64,000 nucleotides of DNA from the NCBI GenBank assembly GCA_029207755.1, contig JARCOQ010000004.1, positions 42,340,305 to 42,404,304 on the forward strand. The letters are read 5' to 3'. The notes under the pieces were generated by a model. The model worked only from the letters and a program-made list of their open reading frames with translations. It ran no database searches and had not been told where the DNA came from. The stretch is from Chamaea fasciata. Taxonomy: Eukaryota > Chordata > Aves > Passeriformes > Sylviidae. A program made the translations under genes and the position numbers. Below, one piece after another: positions 1-13,567 of the stretch (its first letter is position 1; the number at the start of each line of letters is the position of its first letter).

Positions 1-2718
1 CTTGCAAATTTGGAAAATCTAGAACTGACATTTCCACCTTAAAATAGACTATGTATTTATGATAGTATTTAGTTACCTGGTCAGATCTGTTGCAGGGCTT
101 TTCTTCTTTTTCCCCTGCAACCTTCTCCCGGATGCACTAGGATCAGCATAGAAGGACGGCAGTACCTGACTGACAGAAAAGAAAAACCTATCAATTTTGA
201 AATTTGCCAGGTGTTATAGTTTGCAGCTACATTTCTTCACTTCTTCTTCTCTTTCTTTTTCTTTTTTTTCTGTTTGTCTTAGTGGTCTCTTTCCTTGATG
301 TTTCTCAAAACGTAGTTTATAGATAACAGGTGTCTCTGGTAGTAGACAGCAGAAACTTCCTGAACTGGGAAAACACATGCACTTCTGGTGACATAAATTG
401 TGCTGTATGCAGTTCTTGTGGCTGGTTTTACCTAGACTGTTTTATGAGGAAATTCTGGCATTTAGCAGTGAATATGTTGGTCTCAGGGGTTGTGTAAGAG
501 GACTCAGTTGCTGCCTGACTCAGGTAGGCATCCTGGTGCTCCATGACACTGCCTGTTGGGAGGGATTGGCAAGAAGGATTGGGAGAGGGCAGAGTAAATG
601 AGGCACCTTGCTTCTCCTGAATGCTCAGTGGTTTTTTTACTACAGCATATTTGTATGTAGTTCCTTCGAGCTTTTAGAAAACAGTGCTGCAATTTACTGT
701 GTATTGTAATTGTAAATATGGTTGTTTTTTTACAAGTCTTCTTAACCTGTACTCTTGAGAAGACTTTTCCAAACCTAACTACCTAATTTGTGTATCTTCC
801 TAGAATGTGTATTTTCTGAATCTACTGATTTTTATATATCTATATCTATCTATCTGTCTTGTTATCTAAGGTATCCTGCACCTGTTTGTTATCACCACCA
901 CTATTCACATCGTCTTCATTACTTGTTAATTTTCCATGTTCCTAGTGGTCCGTTACTTCTGAAAAATGCTTCAATTTACACATTTTGGAATCAGCATCTA
1001 ATTTTGTGTCTCTCATTAGTGGATGTATTAATTATTTGTATTACATTTTCTTGTTACTTATTTTTAAAAGCCTTTCTTGTTCCTGCTAAGTTTTTATAGT
1101 ATCATTAACTTGGCCTGCCTTTCTTTTCCTTTCTGCCTGTTTCTTTTCCTTTTGCTCTGTTGATTTCTTCATTTCTCATCCAGCTTTGTCTTAACCTCCA
1201 GTCCTTTGAGCAGTGCATCAGGAAATTGTATTGACCACTTCCTTTCATTTGTATTTTTCAAAGGAACTGTTCTTGCACTTTGTTTCTAATCATTTAAGGA
1301 CTAGTCTCCTCTTTCACTGAAGAGAAGTTCACTCTTGGCTCCCACTAAATAATGTTCCCAGTTTTCTGGGGAAAAAAATTCAATTTTTTATTTTTCAGAT
1401 CAAATGGATTATATTTGTAGACTTAGCCACAAGTCTGCACTTAGTGGTTAAATATTAACTGGAACTGTAACTCAACTAGGTTTCTAATTAAAGTGCTCTC
1501 ATCTTAAGACCTATGTGGTAGTATTTTTAATCAAAATGAGTAAACTGCCTTGCAGTGACATGAATTCCTGCATACGCGTTTGATGATGATCCAGTAGTCA
1601 TTTAACCTATTGGTCTTCCCTTTCATCTAATTAATCCTTTGCATAGCTTGAGATTACTATGATAGATGGATTTGTCACTCATGAGATTCTGGGGGAGAGT
1701 TTTAAGCTCACAGGAAGTATCCTCCAGTCATGAGGTTCAGAGGTGCAATTCCCCTTTGTCCTTCTTTCTTTTAAACTCTTGTGACTTTACATTGTCTTTC
1801 AGATAATTCAGTTGGAACTTCTGGATCTTCATTGGATGTATCTTGGCTTATAATACCTTTAGGCAACATTTGTTCCCTTTCAAGTTTCACTGCATAGATG
1901 TCACTCTTATTGTTGACTTCCTTTTGATACACAGTGTGGGAGTGTTAACTAGCTGATGCTTCATATGTAACATCACTTCTGTGTTGTTGTACGTGTGTTT
2001 GCACACTTCTTGAAACTTTAAGCACATTTTTAAGCACATTTGATAAACACCTTCTGTTCTTACATATGTGTATACTTCTGGTAGTAATGAAAAGTGGAAA
2101 TTATTTTTAGAATTAATCCTAGTTAATAACCTCTAACAAGCCTCACTGAAAAAGGGAGTGAGTTTCTTCATAGTTCTTCGCAATGGATACTATAAAACAT
2201 GATTGTATCTGCTATTACTTTAAAAAAGTAAAGCTTAATCTTACAAGTCTGGTTCCTTTTTCTGCTTGGTTTTTAGCTATTGTGTTATTTTGATAACCTT
2301 TTTATCATTTCATGGGACTGTGTAAAGCAATTCAGGAAAAGCAGGTTAATAGAAGAGTATAGACTCTAAAATGTTCTAAAAGATGTGAATTTTGGTCCCA
2401 GTGGAGACTGACACTCCAGCCTACTTACTGTAGCTGGAATGTATTGATTTTCTTTTCCCCTATTTTAGCTGCACCACTGAATTAGGTATTGTGAAGCATC
2501 TTTCCCTGTGAAGAGAGGAAAAACAGTCATGAACTTTCTCACCCTAACAGTCCAGCCTTTCCAACTAAACCCGATAGAATGGAAAAGTCTGTAAGAACCC
2601 TGTAACTCAGCTCCCACTCTCTTTTCCCCCTTTCCAACACCTTTTCCAGTAACCTGAAAAAAGTGTGATAGAAAACTGTAAGAAATTGATTTTTAAATCT
2701 TTCTTCATTAAAACCAGC

Positions 2719-2766
<48 letters not shown>
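2719..2766. repeat. (AAT)n microsatellite
   Basis: About sixteen uninterrupted copies of a trinucleotide AAT/TAA repeat inside the SNX24 intron. Its minus-strand translation gives a leucine run that is not a gene. Confidence 0.95.
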
Positions 2767-2767
<1 letters not shown>

Positions 2768-4135
2768 GAAAATTATGCATTTCTGTGGCATGATCTCTGA
2801 AGGTTTGTGAAGTGGTCTTGTTTAGGTTTTCAGAAAGATGTTCAGTTACTGTTATAATTGGCTGATGAGTAGGTTTGGGCCTAACTAGAATGCCAGTGTT
2901 CGATTTCACAGTGTCCTCTGTGAAGATATGTCACCATTTACCCTGGCTTTAGTGACAATTTTCTAAAAAGGAAACTCATGGGAAATCATTATGCTGTTTA
3001 TATGTCTCCCTTGTTGGAGAGCATTATCCTGTGATATTTTAGAACTGTTTTCCACTGCATGATGGCATCTAGCTAAGGTTAAGGCAGAACAAGTCCCTTT
3101 GCAATTTTGTGACTATATTTTACTTACTGAAGGAGAAAAGATAACCGACAATTAAGTATTTCAGATGTCACTGAAAGAACATATGCAACTAATCAATGAC
3201 ATCCTTAGGGAACATGATTTTATGAAACTGATAAGGTAGAAAAATTGGGGATTTTATGATTTGTCTTACATAATAATAATTGCACCCTTCCAATGAAAAA
3301 GACATTTCTGCTGATGTAAACATCAGACTTTCCCTTGTGTTTGTTGAGGGTTTTTCTCCTGAAGCACAGAGTAGTTCATTAAAATGTGACAGTAACAGAT
3401 AAACACCCTTTACAATGTTCTAAGAAAATATGGCACTTTTAGTTCAAGTGAAATCAATGAGTTGAAAAATGTATTTCTGGAGTCACTTCCCAAATCACTT
3501 GCTAGAGGTTGTATTAGCTGGTTTAGTTTTGGGGGAAGAGGGGGTTTTATTTACTTTAGGAAGGAAATACACATCCTGGGTTTTTTTCCTTAAATTAGCC
3601 TACTTAGCACTCTGGGGCCCATATTTAAAACTCATTGCTATGATCTTGATAGACTTTGGATGCAACAAAAATTCAGACTACAAAGAAACTAAGTGCGAGT
3701 TTTTATTTCTTTGAAGGTATTTATCCTTCAGTTTCTGATGACAGAGCAAACGTTAGCTAGTCATGCTTACAAGCCAATATCATATATTCACTTGAACAAA
3801 TGATGCAGTTGAGCATATTGCATCACAAATTATAGATAGTGGTTGAGAAACTTTACCTGCTGGTTCCTTTTCTGCACACCTATCATTTAAAAATCACCAG
3901 GTCTGCAAAATACGGATTTCTTACAAGTTTTCAGTGGTAAAAAAAATCTGTTGTGTTATGGGTTGTTCCAGGTAAATTAAGACAATTATATTAACATTTC
4001 TGATTTTAAGAGTATTTTTTATAAAACTTAAAAAGGAAGCTGTGAATGCTTAAATTTTTTTCTAGACATCCACTTTGGGTCACCACCAGAGTTAGGAAAT
4101 GTGTTTAGACAGACACACCTAATCCATTGTGGCTG

Positions 4136-4290
4136 GTTGGTGCTTGTGAGGGTTTTGTTTTGATATTGGTTGGTTGGTTTGTGATTTGTGGGGGGGGGGG
4201 GGAGGTTGTGGTTGTTTTTTTTTTCTTTGGTTTGGTTTAGTTTTATTGTTGTTTTTGTTGTTATCAGGGGTTTTTTTTGTCCTTTCCTTT
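4136..4290. repeat. GT-rich low-complexity tract with a G run
   Basis: Irregular GGTT/GTTTT repeats with a run of about a dozen G near 4190-4202. Low-complexity intronic sequence. A similar but reverse-complemented CAAA-type tract occurs at the right end of the window. Confidence 0.8.
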
Positions 4291-5561
4291 CGTTTTCACT
4301 GTGTATTTTAAATGGCAAGATTATCTCCTCACCCCTTGTTGAATCAAAGCCAATGAAGTCAAGCTAGAAAATAATTTGCCCCATTAGTATAATTACCTTG
4401 TAAACTTCAAATTTTTATTTTTAATGCTTAAAACTCCATGTCACATTACACTACATCACTTGAGAAATCTCCCTTTGGTCAATGCAGTCACTCCTTCCTT
4501 CATAAAATTCTGGAAATGACAAAATTCCCAATCAGCAGAGGTCGTGTACAAATACAGTACAATGCAAAATTGCCTTTGCTTCTCTGCAAATTCTATATTT
4601 TCAAGTTTAGTGATCACCAAAGCAGAGTTATTGACAGCTAACAAACTGCATGGCTTAACACACTAAAATGGATACTATTTGCTTACATCTTCTTGTGAAA
4701 GGTACTTGGTCAGGCCAGGATTAGCAGGGCTTGGGTTGACTTGATACATGTTGTGGGGAAAAAAACCCCAACAAAATAGAATGAGATATTAATCTCAAGT
4801 GAGTGGAAGTAAAAGCAAATAGGCTTTTAAGAGCTGTCAGTAGTTTTCCTTAATGAAACAGTGTATCCTTCTGTTCTTCCCTGCTCCATTCAGGAGCCCC
4901 AGCAGGCAGCTCAACTTTTAGAAAAAGATGTCGAGAGTTGTAAGTATGAAGCTGCTTATAAGCACTGATGCCCTTAAACATCTTTCTACAACTTTTTGCA
5001 GTTCCTCATTGCATATAGTTAGCAAGATGGTTTTATTTGAGCCAGTCATACACATTTTTATGCAATTCACACACCCTCTGAATATGCTCCACACCTTCTT
5101 TTGTGCATAACCTGAATGCAGAATGGGATAAATTTTGCAGTAGCAGAATGCTGATTTTGCAGAATGCAAATAAAGTGGCATTTTTTTAATGCAGCAACTT
5201 CATATAGAGATGAACTGAAAGGCTTAACACTTGCCGACATCTTGCACCTCTTGTCTGTTATATCCCTTAAAAACTAGAGCAGAAAAGTTCAAAAGCTGCA
5301 TTTTTCCTTGTTCTTTTCTTTGAACATTTTAGGGATGACCTCAGCTGTTGAGAAAGTATAGCCTCTGAATCAGACTTGCAGATGTGACATAAATAAAATA
5401 TCCAGTTCTTAAGTATCTTTGTTTTTAAATGCTTTCGAGTCCATTCACATCTTATGTAATTTTAACATTAAGCTGGTTTTCCTTACACAAATAACCAAAC
5501 CATTTGCTATAAAACCTGCTATAAAATCTAGATGACTTCTAGATGTCTCTTCCAACCTTCC

Positions 5562-5587
5562 TTTTTTTTTTTTTTTTTTTTTTTTTT
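5562..5587. repeat. Poly-T run
   Basis: 26 consecutive T. No recognisable retroposed gene is attached to it. Confidence 0.9.
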
Positions 5588-6650
5588 GGTGATCCTGCTA
5601 TCCTCTACATACCATTGTGTCTCCCTTGTGATATTGTAATGTAAAAGAATACACATGCAGGAGTAAATTACCTCCTGAATGTAAGAGTAATGTGTCTTTC
5701 TATCATCAGACTTGCTTCTTTGTTTATTTCTTCTCTCACAGCGTGGGAAAGTGAACAGGATGAACATGGAAAAAGCTTTGCTTCTAGGAGTCAATTTAAT
5801 TTTAAATCCAGTGAAGTTTCTTCCATTCATACATTCACTTCAGATCAGGCCTTTATGAAGGAAATCTCTTTAAGACAGCTTATGGCTTCCTTTTTCTTGT
5901 GAAGTACACGTTTTCAGAATGTATATCAGTATGAACAGTAAAGAAATAGAAATCTTTCAGGTGAGACATTGGTTGAATTTATGAACTGTTTTTCTTTGCC
6001 CTGTGAAAACTAAATCATCTCATCAAAGGAAGAAACAGAGGATGTAGTCTGGCCATTATGTGGCCATTGTATCATGGTTGAGGAAGAATGTGGCAAGTCT
6101 GGCCAGCAGCTGCGTGGTCAGAGTTTTGTCATTCGGAGCCATAGCGCAGATACACAGAGTTATGTTGTAAGCTGACCTGTCAAGCCAAGCAAGGAGTTTC
6201 CCTTGTTGTCATTTACCAAGACGTGCATTAATAAAACTGCACAAAGTGGAGGCTTCTTCTGCTCATATGCCAGATGGTAGTCTTCTGTAAGATGAACATG
6301 AAAGCACTGAGCTGAGGCTATTTTATTTTATATTTTAAATAAACAGAATTTTATTCACAAATGAGCATGCCAGTAACTTAGTTCCAGAATCAAACATCTC
6401 TGCTTGTGAGGCATGTAGGTTGGCACCAGTGATGGCAGGTGAAAAAGAACGTAGTAGCATAAGCTGAATGTATTTCTAAGTGATTCATCAAGAACTGTGT
6501 TTTCCTATCAAAATTAGGCATTCCAAAATAGGTGTAAAAAATGGAGACTTGAAAAATATTGGAAGAGAGAAATGTTTCAATAGCTTGAATGGAACTGCAA
6601 TATCTAAAATATTTTTTAATTGTGGGTTTCTATTGTGCCTTTTTTTACAG

Positions 6651-6745
6651 ACAGTAATTTTAGAAAATGAAGAGCTCCCCAAGATATTTCTTGATTTTCT
6701 GAATGTTCGTCATGTACCTACCTTGCCAAAAGCAGAAAGCTGTGG
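6651..6745 (+). CDS. SNX24: SNX24 exon: end of PX domain
   Basis: 95 bp, entering in phase 0 after a T-rich tract ending ACAG and leaving after two bases of a glycine codon at a GTAAG donor. It codes the C-terminal helix of the PX domain and the start of the linker, ending at A-E-S-C-G. Isoleucine and valine replace leucines seen in the human protein, conservative changes. Confidence 0.95.
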
Positions 6746-7661
6746 GTAAGCTCTCCATTACTGAAAAATATATGAGGCCAAAAGGCCCATATCCACTCAG
6801 TGCTGATGCAATTCCATTGACTTAAAATGGTCTTGCTGCCAACTCTAACACTGTAAAATAAATGGGCATTAGGTTCATGTTAAGTATGTTTATATATCCC
6901 AAAAAGATCGTAAAATAAATCCAGCATGTTCAAAGACAGAAGGGAAGTTTAATGTAATATTCTTGGAAAGCAGAGAGCTTAGATGAGAAAAATATTACTT
7001 TCTTGTGGATCATGAAGTATCTACTGAAATGTAAGATTTGTAAGCACTCATAAAATTGCATAGAAAGACTTTGTATGTGTTTTATGATCATAGTACCTGC
7101 ACAAAATAGAAGCTTATTCCAGGATCATTTTATGATCTCACTCTGTGTGTTCAAAAATGAGGTTCTTTCACTATTCTGATGACAGCGACCTAATTGCCCA
7201 TCCCCTGGGAAGGGTTCCTAACCAGAGTGGCAGAAGGCAATCTTAGTACGATGAGTGTAACGACTATGGAAATACCCAAGCCATTGTATCTGGAAGCTCT
7301 GTTACCATCTGCAGCTGTGAACTTTGTAGGGAGGATTTCTTTTGCTATATAAGATGATGTGGTTGATAGTGCAGAAGCATTACCAGAATGTGCTCCCCAG
7401 AAAGCCACGTAGCCATTTTCCATTTGGGGAAAACTCTTTGGATCTCAGTGGTGAGAAGGAAAGTTAACCTGTAGATAATTTTGAGGCACTCTTAGACTTG
7501 GAGGTCTCTATGGCCCAGGGCAGTGTCCAGAGTGATTCAGAAGCTATCAGGCTTGTAGTTTTCACTTGCAGTTAATGACATCAGCCAGTATCTTCAATGG
7601 AACTATACCCCAACAGATAGGTAGGTAGGTATGTAGACAGATAGATAGATAGGTAGATAGG

Positions 7662-7714
<53 letters not shown>

Positions 7715-10700
7715 GGAAATTAATCTGTTACAGTAAAATGCATGCTGTAATTTTCAAGTAGTGGTGGTTATAAAATGTTACAATCTCCCATGTATATTTC
7801 CTTATGTGGCATTATGTGGCCACTGACCAGAATCCCTTTGGTGATTCTTAAAGGATTTGGGGGTTTTAATTGTAAAATTAATTTTGTTGTAACCAAAGCT
7901 TCCTCTCACTTTACTTGCAGCTCTTTTGATGAAACAGAATCTGAAGAATCAAGGTGAGCATGGTTTCTACTCTTTGTAGGGCACCTGATTAATAAACTAC
8001 TTAAATTATTGGTGTTTACTTTATTTGTTCCTTGCAGTTAACAAATTAGAAGTAGTTTAGCATTGAAATTAGATGTATTTGTTAAATATTACCATCAGCT
8101 GTGCTATATCTATCCATTTTTAGTGTGGCTTGAACATTGTTATGCTAGTGTTGAGAAATTCCTGAAGAAACTGACAGAATACTGACAGCTCCAAAATATA
8201 TCTAGGAATGTATTTTTTTGTAGCAAGAAGATTTAGGGGAAGAAATTAAGAGGTCTGGGTTCTTCCCGATGCATTTAGAGCTTCATCTGCATCTGGTTGC
8301 ACTACTTGGAATGTATATGTACAGAGCAGAGTGGAGAGGGCTGGGGAAGGTTGTCCGTGCCATGGCTGAGGGTGGGAGTCAGGCATGGGGAGCTTCCAAG
8401 GACTTCTCTCTATGGGTGGCGGGTACAGCAGCCTCTTTGGGGGCTGTAAGAACATGGTGACATTTTGAGTCTGCTTAGTGGCCTGGAGAGCCTGTAGACA
8501 TGGAGCCTCCCTGTAGATGGTCTGGTAGCGTGCATGACACCATATGCCAGGGAGCAGAGCAGCATCAGGAGCTTTCAGAGCCAGCTGCAAGCCACTCCTC
8601 TTGGATGCAACCCCTTCACTCCAGCTTGATGTTGAGGGTTTCACTATAAGGCTGAGGAGCAGCGAGCTTTGCTTCCAGGAGATGGAGCCTGCCTTTCTGG
8701 GCAGTGCTGGTGTGTGGAACCGCACTGCTTGGCTCCTGCAGCTCAACCACCTCACTTTATCAAAGCTAGTTTGTAGAATAGTCTGTTTCCTGTCCCTTGA
8801 TACTGACATCCCTGTTCTTGACCTTTCCAGCAAACTGTCCCACCAGCCTGTGCTGCTGTTCCTAAGGGATCCATATGTCTTGCCTAAAGCCAACGGTAAT
8901 CAAACCTGCCATCTGTTAACAGCACTTCACTGATCTGATCCTGCACTGCATAAACCACATTATTAATACCAGCCTAGTCAAATGACACTGGTCCAAAATC
9001 TAATAACCTGCCAATAAAACAATAGTTCTTGTGTAAAAAAAAACATTAAAACACTAAGTGGGATGGGTGATTTGTAAAAGGGTGGAATTTTCTCCCCCAG
9101 CTGTTCTCTCAGGCAAACCTACTGAGAATTCAAATCAAAAGATGAAGAACACTGCTTTTCTTTTCTTGTTGTTGACCCTTTGGCAGTTTTGCCTGAAGGA
9201 TGTGAACTTGGAGGCCTAGTCCTTTTTAAATGCTTTTTCCCTAAACACCAGTCGATTTACTGCAAGCATGTTTGTATTTCCATTTGGATTACTATTATTT
9301 CTTATCATTTATAACCTCTGGAGCTCTTTATGGGGGGGGAAAATCACTTAAAGTGTAAGTGATTTTCACAGGACATTTACATTAGACTTACGTGTTTCAA
9401 CAGAATGTTTGAAATTGTTATAAACTCTTCTTTTTAATATAAAAAGTTCTTTGAATTAAGAATTCAGAGATTTACCCTGTCTTAAATTAAATGTGTGCAG
9501 GGAAAAAAGTACTGTTTTCAGAGTGTGGTCATCTTGGCTTTGTCATTTTACTTGTTTGACCTTGTTGTTTCTACTAAATATTTTATTAAGAAATGTAATA
9601 AATAAAATGTAATTCTCTTCAGAAAAGAATTTTCTCCCTGAACAGCACATAGATTCTCTTTTAATGTGGCATTTTGTTTCATTTTACAAAATACTGTGTA
9701 GAAATCAGATTCTCACACTGCCTTGAAATTCATTAAGTTTTTAAGAATAAATTTAGGAAAGAACACTTTTTTGCTTTTCCTAGACAATGGAATGTACTTC
9801 CTTGAGATTTTTCTCAGGATGTTTATAAATACTTGATGGGAGGGCATAAGGAAAACAAAGCCAATCTCTTCAGTGCTGCCCAGTGATAGGACTAGAACAT
9901 TAGGAACATAAGGAACATTTTCCCAAGCCTGGACACAGGTTGCCCAGAGTGGTGTTGGGTCTCCACTCTTGAAGACACTCAGAAGCTGCCTGGCCATGGT
10001 CCTGGGTGACTGCCTGCAGGTGGCTCCTGCTTGAACAGGGATTTGGACCAGATCACCTCCAGTTGTCTCCCAGCTGCAGCTTTTCTGTGGTTCTGTTGTT
10101 TTTGCAAGCTGTTTATCAAAACCATAGGGACAAGCTCATGCATTTTGAGAGGGTTAAGTAGTCTCTCTTGCAGGCAGTGTCCACACTAGCTAGTAGTGGG
10201 GCCAAACACTATTGACCCTATGAAGTCTTACTGAACTCTAGCATGCAACTAGAGTGAAACACAGACAACAGACATCTAATGAGATTCAGGGCCACATCAG
10301 AAGACATATTACAAGGTTGTTTAGCTTTTATTTTGACTTAGCACTAGTCTGATCTCTCAGACTGAATGTTCATTTGAGGCTGAAGTGTAAATCACAAAAT
10401 TGATGAACCAAAGCACAGCAAGGGGAGGAGGTCACTGCACGGGGTCATGTCTGTCCCAACTGACAACAGTAATGAAGAATCAGCCACAGAGTAACCTCTG
10501 TTTAAAATTTGGTCCAGATGCTGCCTATACTAATACTTAGAATGAGTCACATTGCATGTCTTAAGCTTAGTGTTTAATGTTCCTCCTGTGTACTTGATTC
10601 CTCAAGAGCCTAGTGTAAATTACAAACATCACGTAACTCATATCCATTATCCATTCTGAAGAGGGAAAATGGATTTCATATACAGTTATCCCAAAAAACT

Positions 10701-13567
10701 GAGATGGTGCTTAGTATTTCCAGCCCACATGTAACATTTTGCTGTAAGACTTCCAAGATTCTGCAGTTCTGTCATGGTATTTATCTCCCTTCCATAATGT
10801 GTACTCTGAGTAAGGGTAAGCTTCCTTTTTGTGAAATCATTAGGAACTTCCCAGTGAATTTTGTAACTGTTCTTTTAAGTAATGCAAAAAGGCCTTAAGA
10901 TAAAGGCCTCTTCTAAGGAGTAACATGTTTAAATATTGAGTAGGCCTCATTAATGACATCTGAAACAAAGGACATTTCAGACTTTTGCCAAGGCATTTTT
11001 CTGGCCTTGATCCACAGTATTTAGAATTTTATATATTCTTTGTATTTGAAAACCCTAAAACATCAAATACACTGCAAGTCATTCTATAACTTAATGAATT
11101 AAAACACAAATTAGAATGTGAGTTGTGGTTTAAAAAAGGAAGAAGAAAACAAAGTCCTGAGTCTAGAGGCTCTACTAGTTGACTTAAGTCTAGTTATAAA
11201 GAAACAGTTTTTACACAACTGCCATTGCCTTTAATTCTTCTTTGTTTTTAGTTTGCAGCACAGAGAAAATATAGATGAGCTTTCTAAAATTTTCCCTCTC
11301 AGATCAGTTCTTACTTTCATAGACTCTGATTCATTTGTAAAAACAGCCAAGGTTGTTCAACCTGTGACCAAAAGTAAGTGTCCATTAACAAATAAGTATT
11401 TGTTGTATGTTTTCTTTGAAGAAGGTGAATTTCAATCAGAAGTCTTTCCTGGATGCAGGAATGCCTGTGTTAATGTATTTCAATAAATAGGAAATAGTGT
11501 GAGTTTCAAACAAAATAAATAACTATTTCTGGAATACAATACTCGAAGAACATTTTTACCCTGTCATTGCACTGTTACTTGTCTTTAAAAAGTACAATCT
11601 TGCCAGTATTCCAGTGACTGGGCTTTAAACACTGTTGAGTTGCAAGACAATTTTTCCAGAAATAAGATGCACAGTTACAAACCTCACTGATTTTCAGATT
11701 CCCTTTTTCATGATGCATCTGAGTGCCCAAGTGCACGTTACTTTTTGTGTAAGGGTAGTAAACAAAAAGTAATGTTCTCAAGAAAAATAAAGGAAAAAAC
11801 TAATATGCTTCAGATTGGAGGTGGCACCTTCGAAGCTAAAAAAATGGGATCTTATATTTACTGCCACTTGTTTGAAAATTGTTCTGATGATTCTTTAAGC
11901 CATGCAAATATCACAAATCTGCAAGACTGTGCTTTTTTGTGTTTATACTTCAGTTATATATATATACATATATATTAGTTGTATTTAACTTAAATTGATA
12001 TGCTTCATTTAAGCAGAAAATGCTCACATTAAATCTAATGTTGTGAGGTTGCATCATTTTGAAAATCAATCCTTATTTTCCTATATATACTGTATGTTAT
12101 AGAAGAACCAATAAAAATTGTTTTCTGGAACTGCATCATTTAATCTAGAAGGAAAGCATCAGATCACCTTTAAAAGTGCATTTTTGATAACATTAATGAA
12201 AACTGCATATGGTTATTCTGCCAGGGTAATTTGGGACAGATAAGCTTACAGGATTTGAGCAAACATTATTGGATTCAAAATATTAGCAAGTAATTTGTAA
12301 TTAAGACTTACTATGAGAAGCTGGGTAGAATCATGCATGTATTGTTTACAGTGGAGGTTACAGTTCATGAAAACATCCTAAAATACCTCTGTTCATAACA
12401 CCTGTAATATTCTGAAATCACTTTATTAATAACAATGAAATAACACATTTGAGACAATAAGGATCGTTTTTATAGGGTCCAAATCTACTTTTGCTCAGTA
12501 TTTTCACTTCCAAAATTATTTCTGTGAAAGTATTAGGGACAAACCCCAATTCCCACCCACATTAGATAATCTAATTTATCAAGTACTAATGATTTTTATA
12601 GAAGTTGCATCTTCCCTTTGTGAATATCCTGTAGGCTGATAGTTGAAGGTTTGACTAGTGTTTCTGCATCAGAAACAGTCTGTTCTTAGCAAGAAGTCCA
12701 CTTCTAGTATACTAACAATTTTAAGGTTGTAAGATGTGATCAGAAATTCTTAGTTTTAATGCCTGGCGATTTAAATAGACCTTTCATTAAAATCTCAGGT
12801 GTTGGTGCATTTCAAAAATCTTTTCAATTCAACAGTGTACATACATCCAGTGTACATGGATCTATTACTGTGTTCTACCAGGCAATTTTTTCATGCCAAA
12901 TAGAAGATGAAAATTAACTGGCAGTTTCTTCTGCATCTATGACAAAAAAGTAGTGGTACTGTAGGATGACATTTTGTAACATGTGACTTTTTATGTTGAT
13001 TGGACAACCTGAAAATTTCTTGCCTCAAATAATCATCTTTGTACAGGCATCCTCAAGCCTTCTCAGTCTAAACATTGCTGTAAACCACAATACAAAAAAC
13101 AGCTTTGAAGTATTCCCAGTAGTAATCTTGAAATTTCTTCAAGTATATTGAGATTTTGTTAGAAACTGAATTGCCAGTGTAATCCATCTTCCTTGTGAGA
13201 AAAGATTCAGATAAAGAACTGGAGCCTAGCAGCATTAAGTATTAGAACATCCCATTAAATCAATAAGCTAGAAGTCTGGCAGCGCTTTCATGCAATGCCC
13301 AGTGCTATCCTAAAGTGGCTTTAGTGCTGAAACAGCATTACTAATGCCACATCCCCAACATGGATAAACAGTTGAGTGATGCAGTAACCCAAAGTAAATG
13401 AAGCCTTACCTAGTTAAGTTTCACAAAAACATTTGTATTGTAGTGACATGGATAAGAAAGTAAGTTTCTTTCTTTTTTTTTTCCTTTTTTTTTCAGATGA
13501 CTTTCCAAATGTAGTTATAGACGGCATTCTACATGGAATATTTTATCCTCATTTACTGCCCAGGTAG
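6651..13567 (+). CDS. SNX24: Sorting nexin 24, C-terminal half (four 3' coding exons)
   Basis: Join of 6651-6745, 7921-7953, 8831-8895 and 13497-13567, all with AG/GT borders and matching phases, giving 87 residues and a TAG stop. The human protein is about 169 aa, so roughly the first 80 residues, including most of the PX domain, are coded left of the window. SNX24 is a small PX-only sorting nexin; the family's PX domain binds phosphatidylinositol 3-phosphate on endosomes. The translated exons match vertebrate SNX24 from memory in order: the last PX helix ([10 protein letters not shown]), an acidic serine-rich linker (F-D-E-T-E-S-E-E-S), a segment with L-R-D-P-Y-V-L-P, and the tail [17 protein letters not shown]. 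The gene runs toward PPIC on the other strand, as in human. The final intron is 4.6 kb and carries a CR1 fragment and a candidate alternative exon. Confidence 0.95.
7612..7713. repeat. (GATA)n microsatellite
   Basis: Imperfect GGTA/GATA units at the left and a clean run of GATA units to the right, in the SNX24 intron between the first two exons seen. Confidence 0.95.
7921..7953 (+). CDS. SNX24: SNX24 33-bp linker exon
   Basis: A microexon-sized 33-bp exon after TTGCAG and before GTGAGC. It codes the acidic stretch [10 protein letters not shown], with the flanking Gly and Ser codons split across the junctions. Its length is a multiple of three, so skipping it would keep the frame. Confidence 0.93.
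8831..8895 (+). CDS. SNX24: SNX24 penultimate coding exon
   Basis: 65 bp after TTTCCAG, ending one base into a codon at GGTAAT. It codes [21 protein letters not shown]. It enters needing two bases from the upstream exon and leaves with one base. Confidence 0.95.
9815..10095 (+). mobile_element. CR1 LINE 3' fragment
   Basis: The sequence follows the conserved CR1 3' region: a TATAAATACTTGA-type start, a G-T-G-C-C-C-A-G-T-G-A-like segment, the tract reading CAGGTTGCCCAGAG, and the tail TTTGGACCAGATCACCTCC followed by TTCTGTGGTTCTG. An internal deletion is likely near 9895. It lies in the last SNX24 intron. Confidence 0.8.
11252..11373 (+). other. Candidate alternative SNX24 exon
   Basis: A 122-bp block with a good pyrimidine tract and AG before it and a near-consensus donor (A|GTAAGT) after it. 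Read in the phase left by the 33-bp exon it is open throughout, and it leaves the phase required by the last exon, so it could replace the 65-bp exon in frame. Added after that exon instead, it would bring an early stop. It codes about 40 residues with no family I recognise. This is a prediction from splice signals and frame only. Confidence 0.35.
13497..13567 (+). CDS. SNX24: SNX24 terminal coding exon
   Basis: After a long pyrimidine tract ending TTTCAG. It codes [23 protein letters not shown] and the TAG at 13565-13567. The human tail is nearly identical, with V-I-E-G-V-L in place of V-I-D-G-I-L. Confidence 0.96.

Larger units (their letters stand above)
1..6650. other. SNX24 upstream intron
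   Basis: AT-rich sequence before the first recognisable SNX24 exon. I looked for the PX-domain exon that should come before it (the segment with the R-N-W-V-P-K signature in mammals) and did not find it, so that exon is probably left of the window. Apart from simple repeats (an AAT array near 2719, a GT-rich stretch near 4140-4290 and a T run at 5562-5587) nothing here can be supported as a gene. Confidence 0.7.

Noticed and set aside
5690..5902. Frame preceded by a good acceptor (TTCTCTCACAG)
   Set aside because: No donor before the stop at about 5900 and no match to the missing SNX24 PX exons.
7190..7423. A 77-codon minus-strand frame of ordinary protein-like composition
   Set aside because: No recognised family, no poly(A) tail or target duplication for a processed copy, and it lies in an SNX24 intron.
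8246..8893. A 215-codon open frame on the minus strand across SNX24's 65-bp exon
   Set aside because: It is antisense to a real exon, in a locally GC-rich intron segment, and shows no family resemblance or splice structure. Chance open frame.
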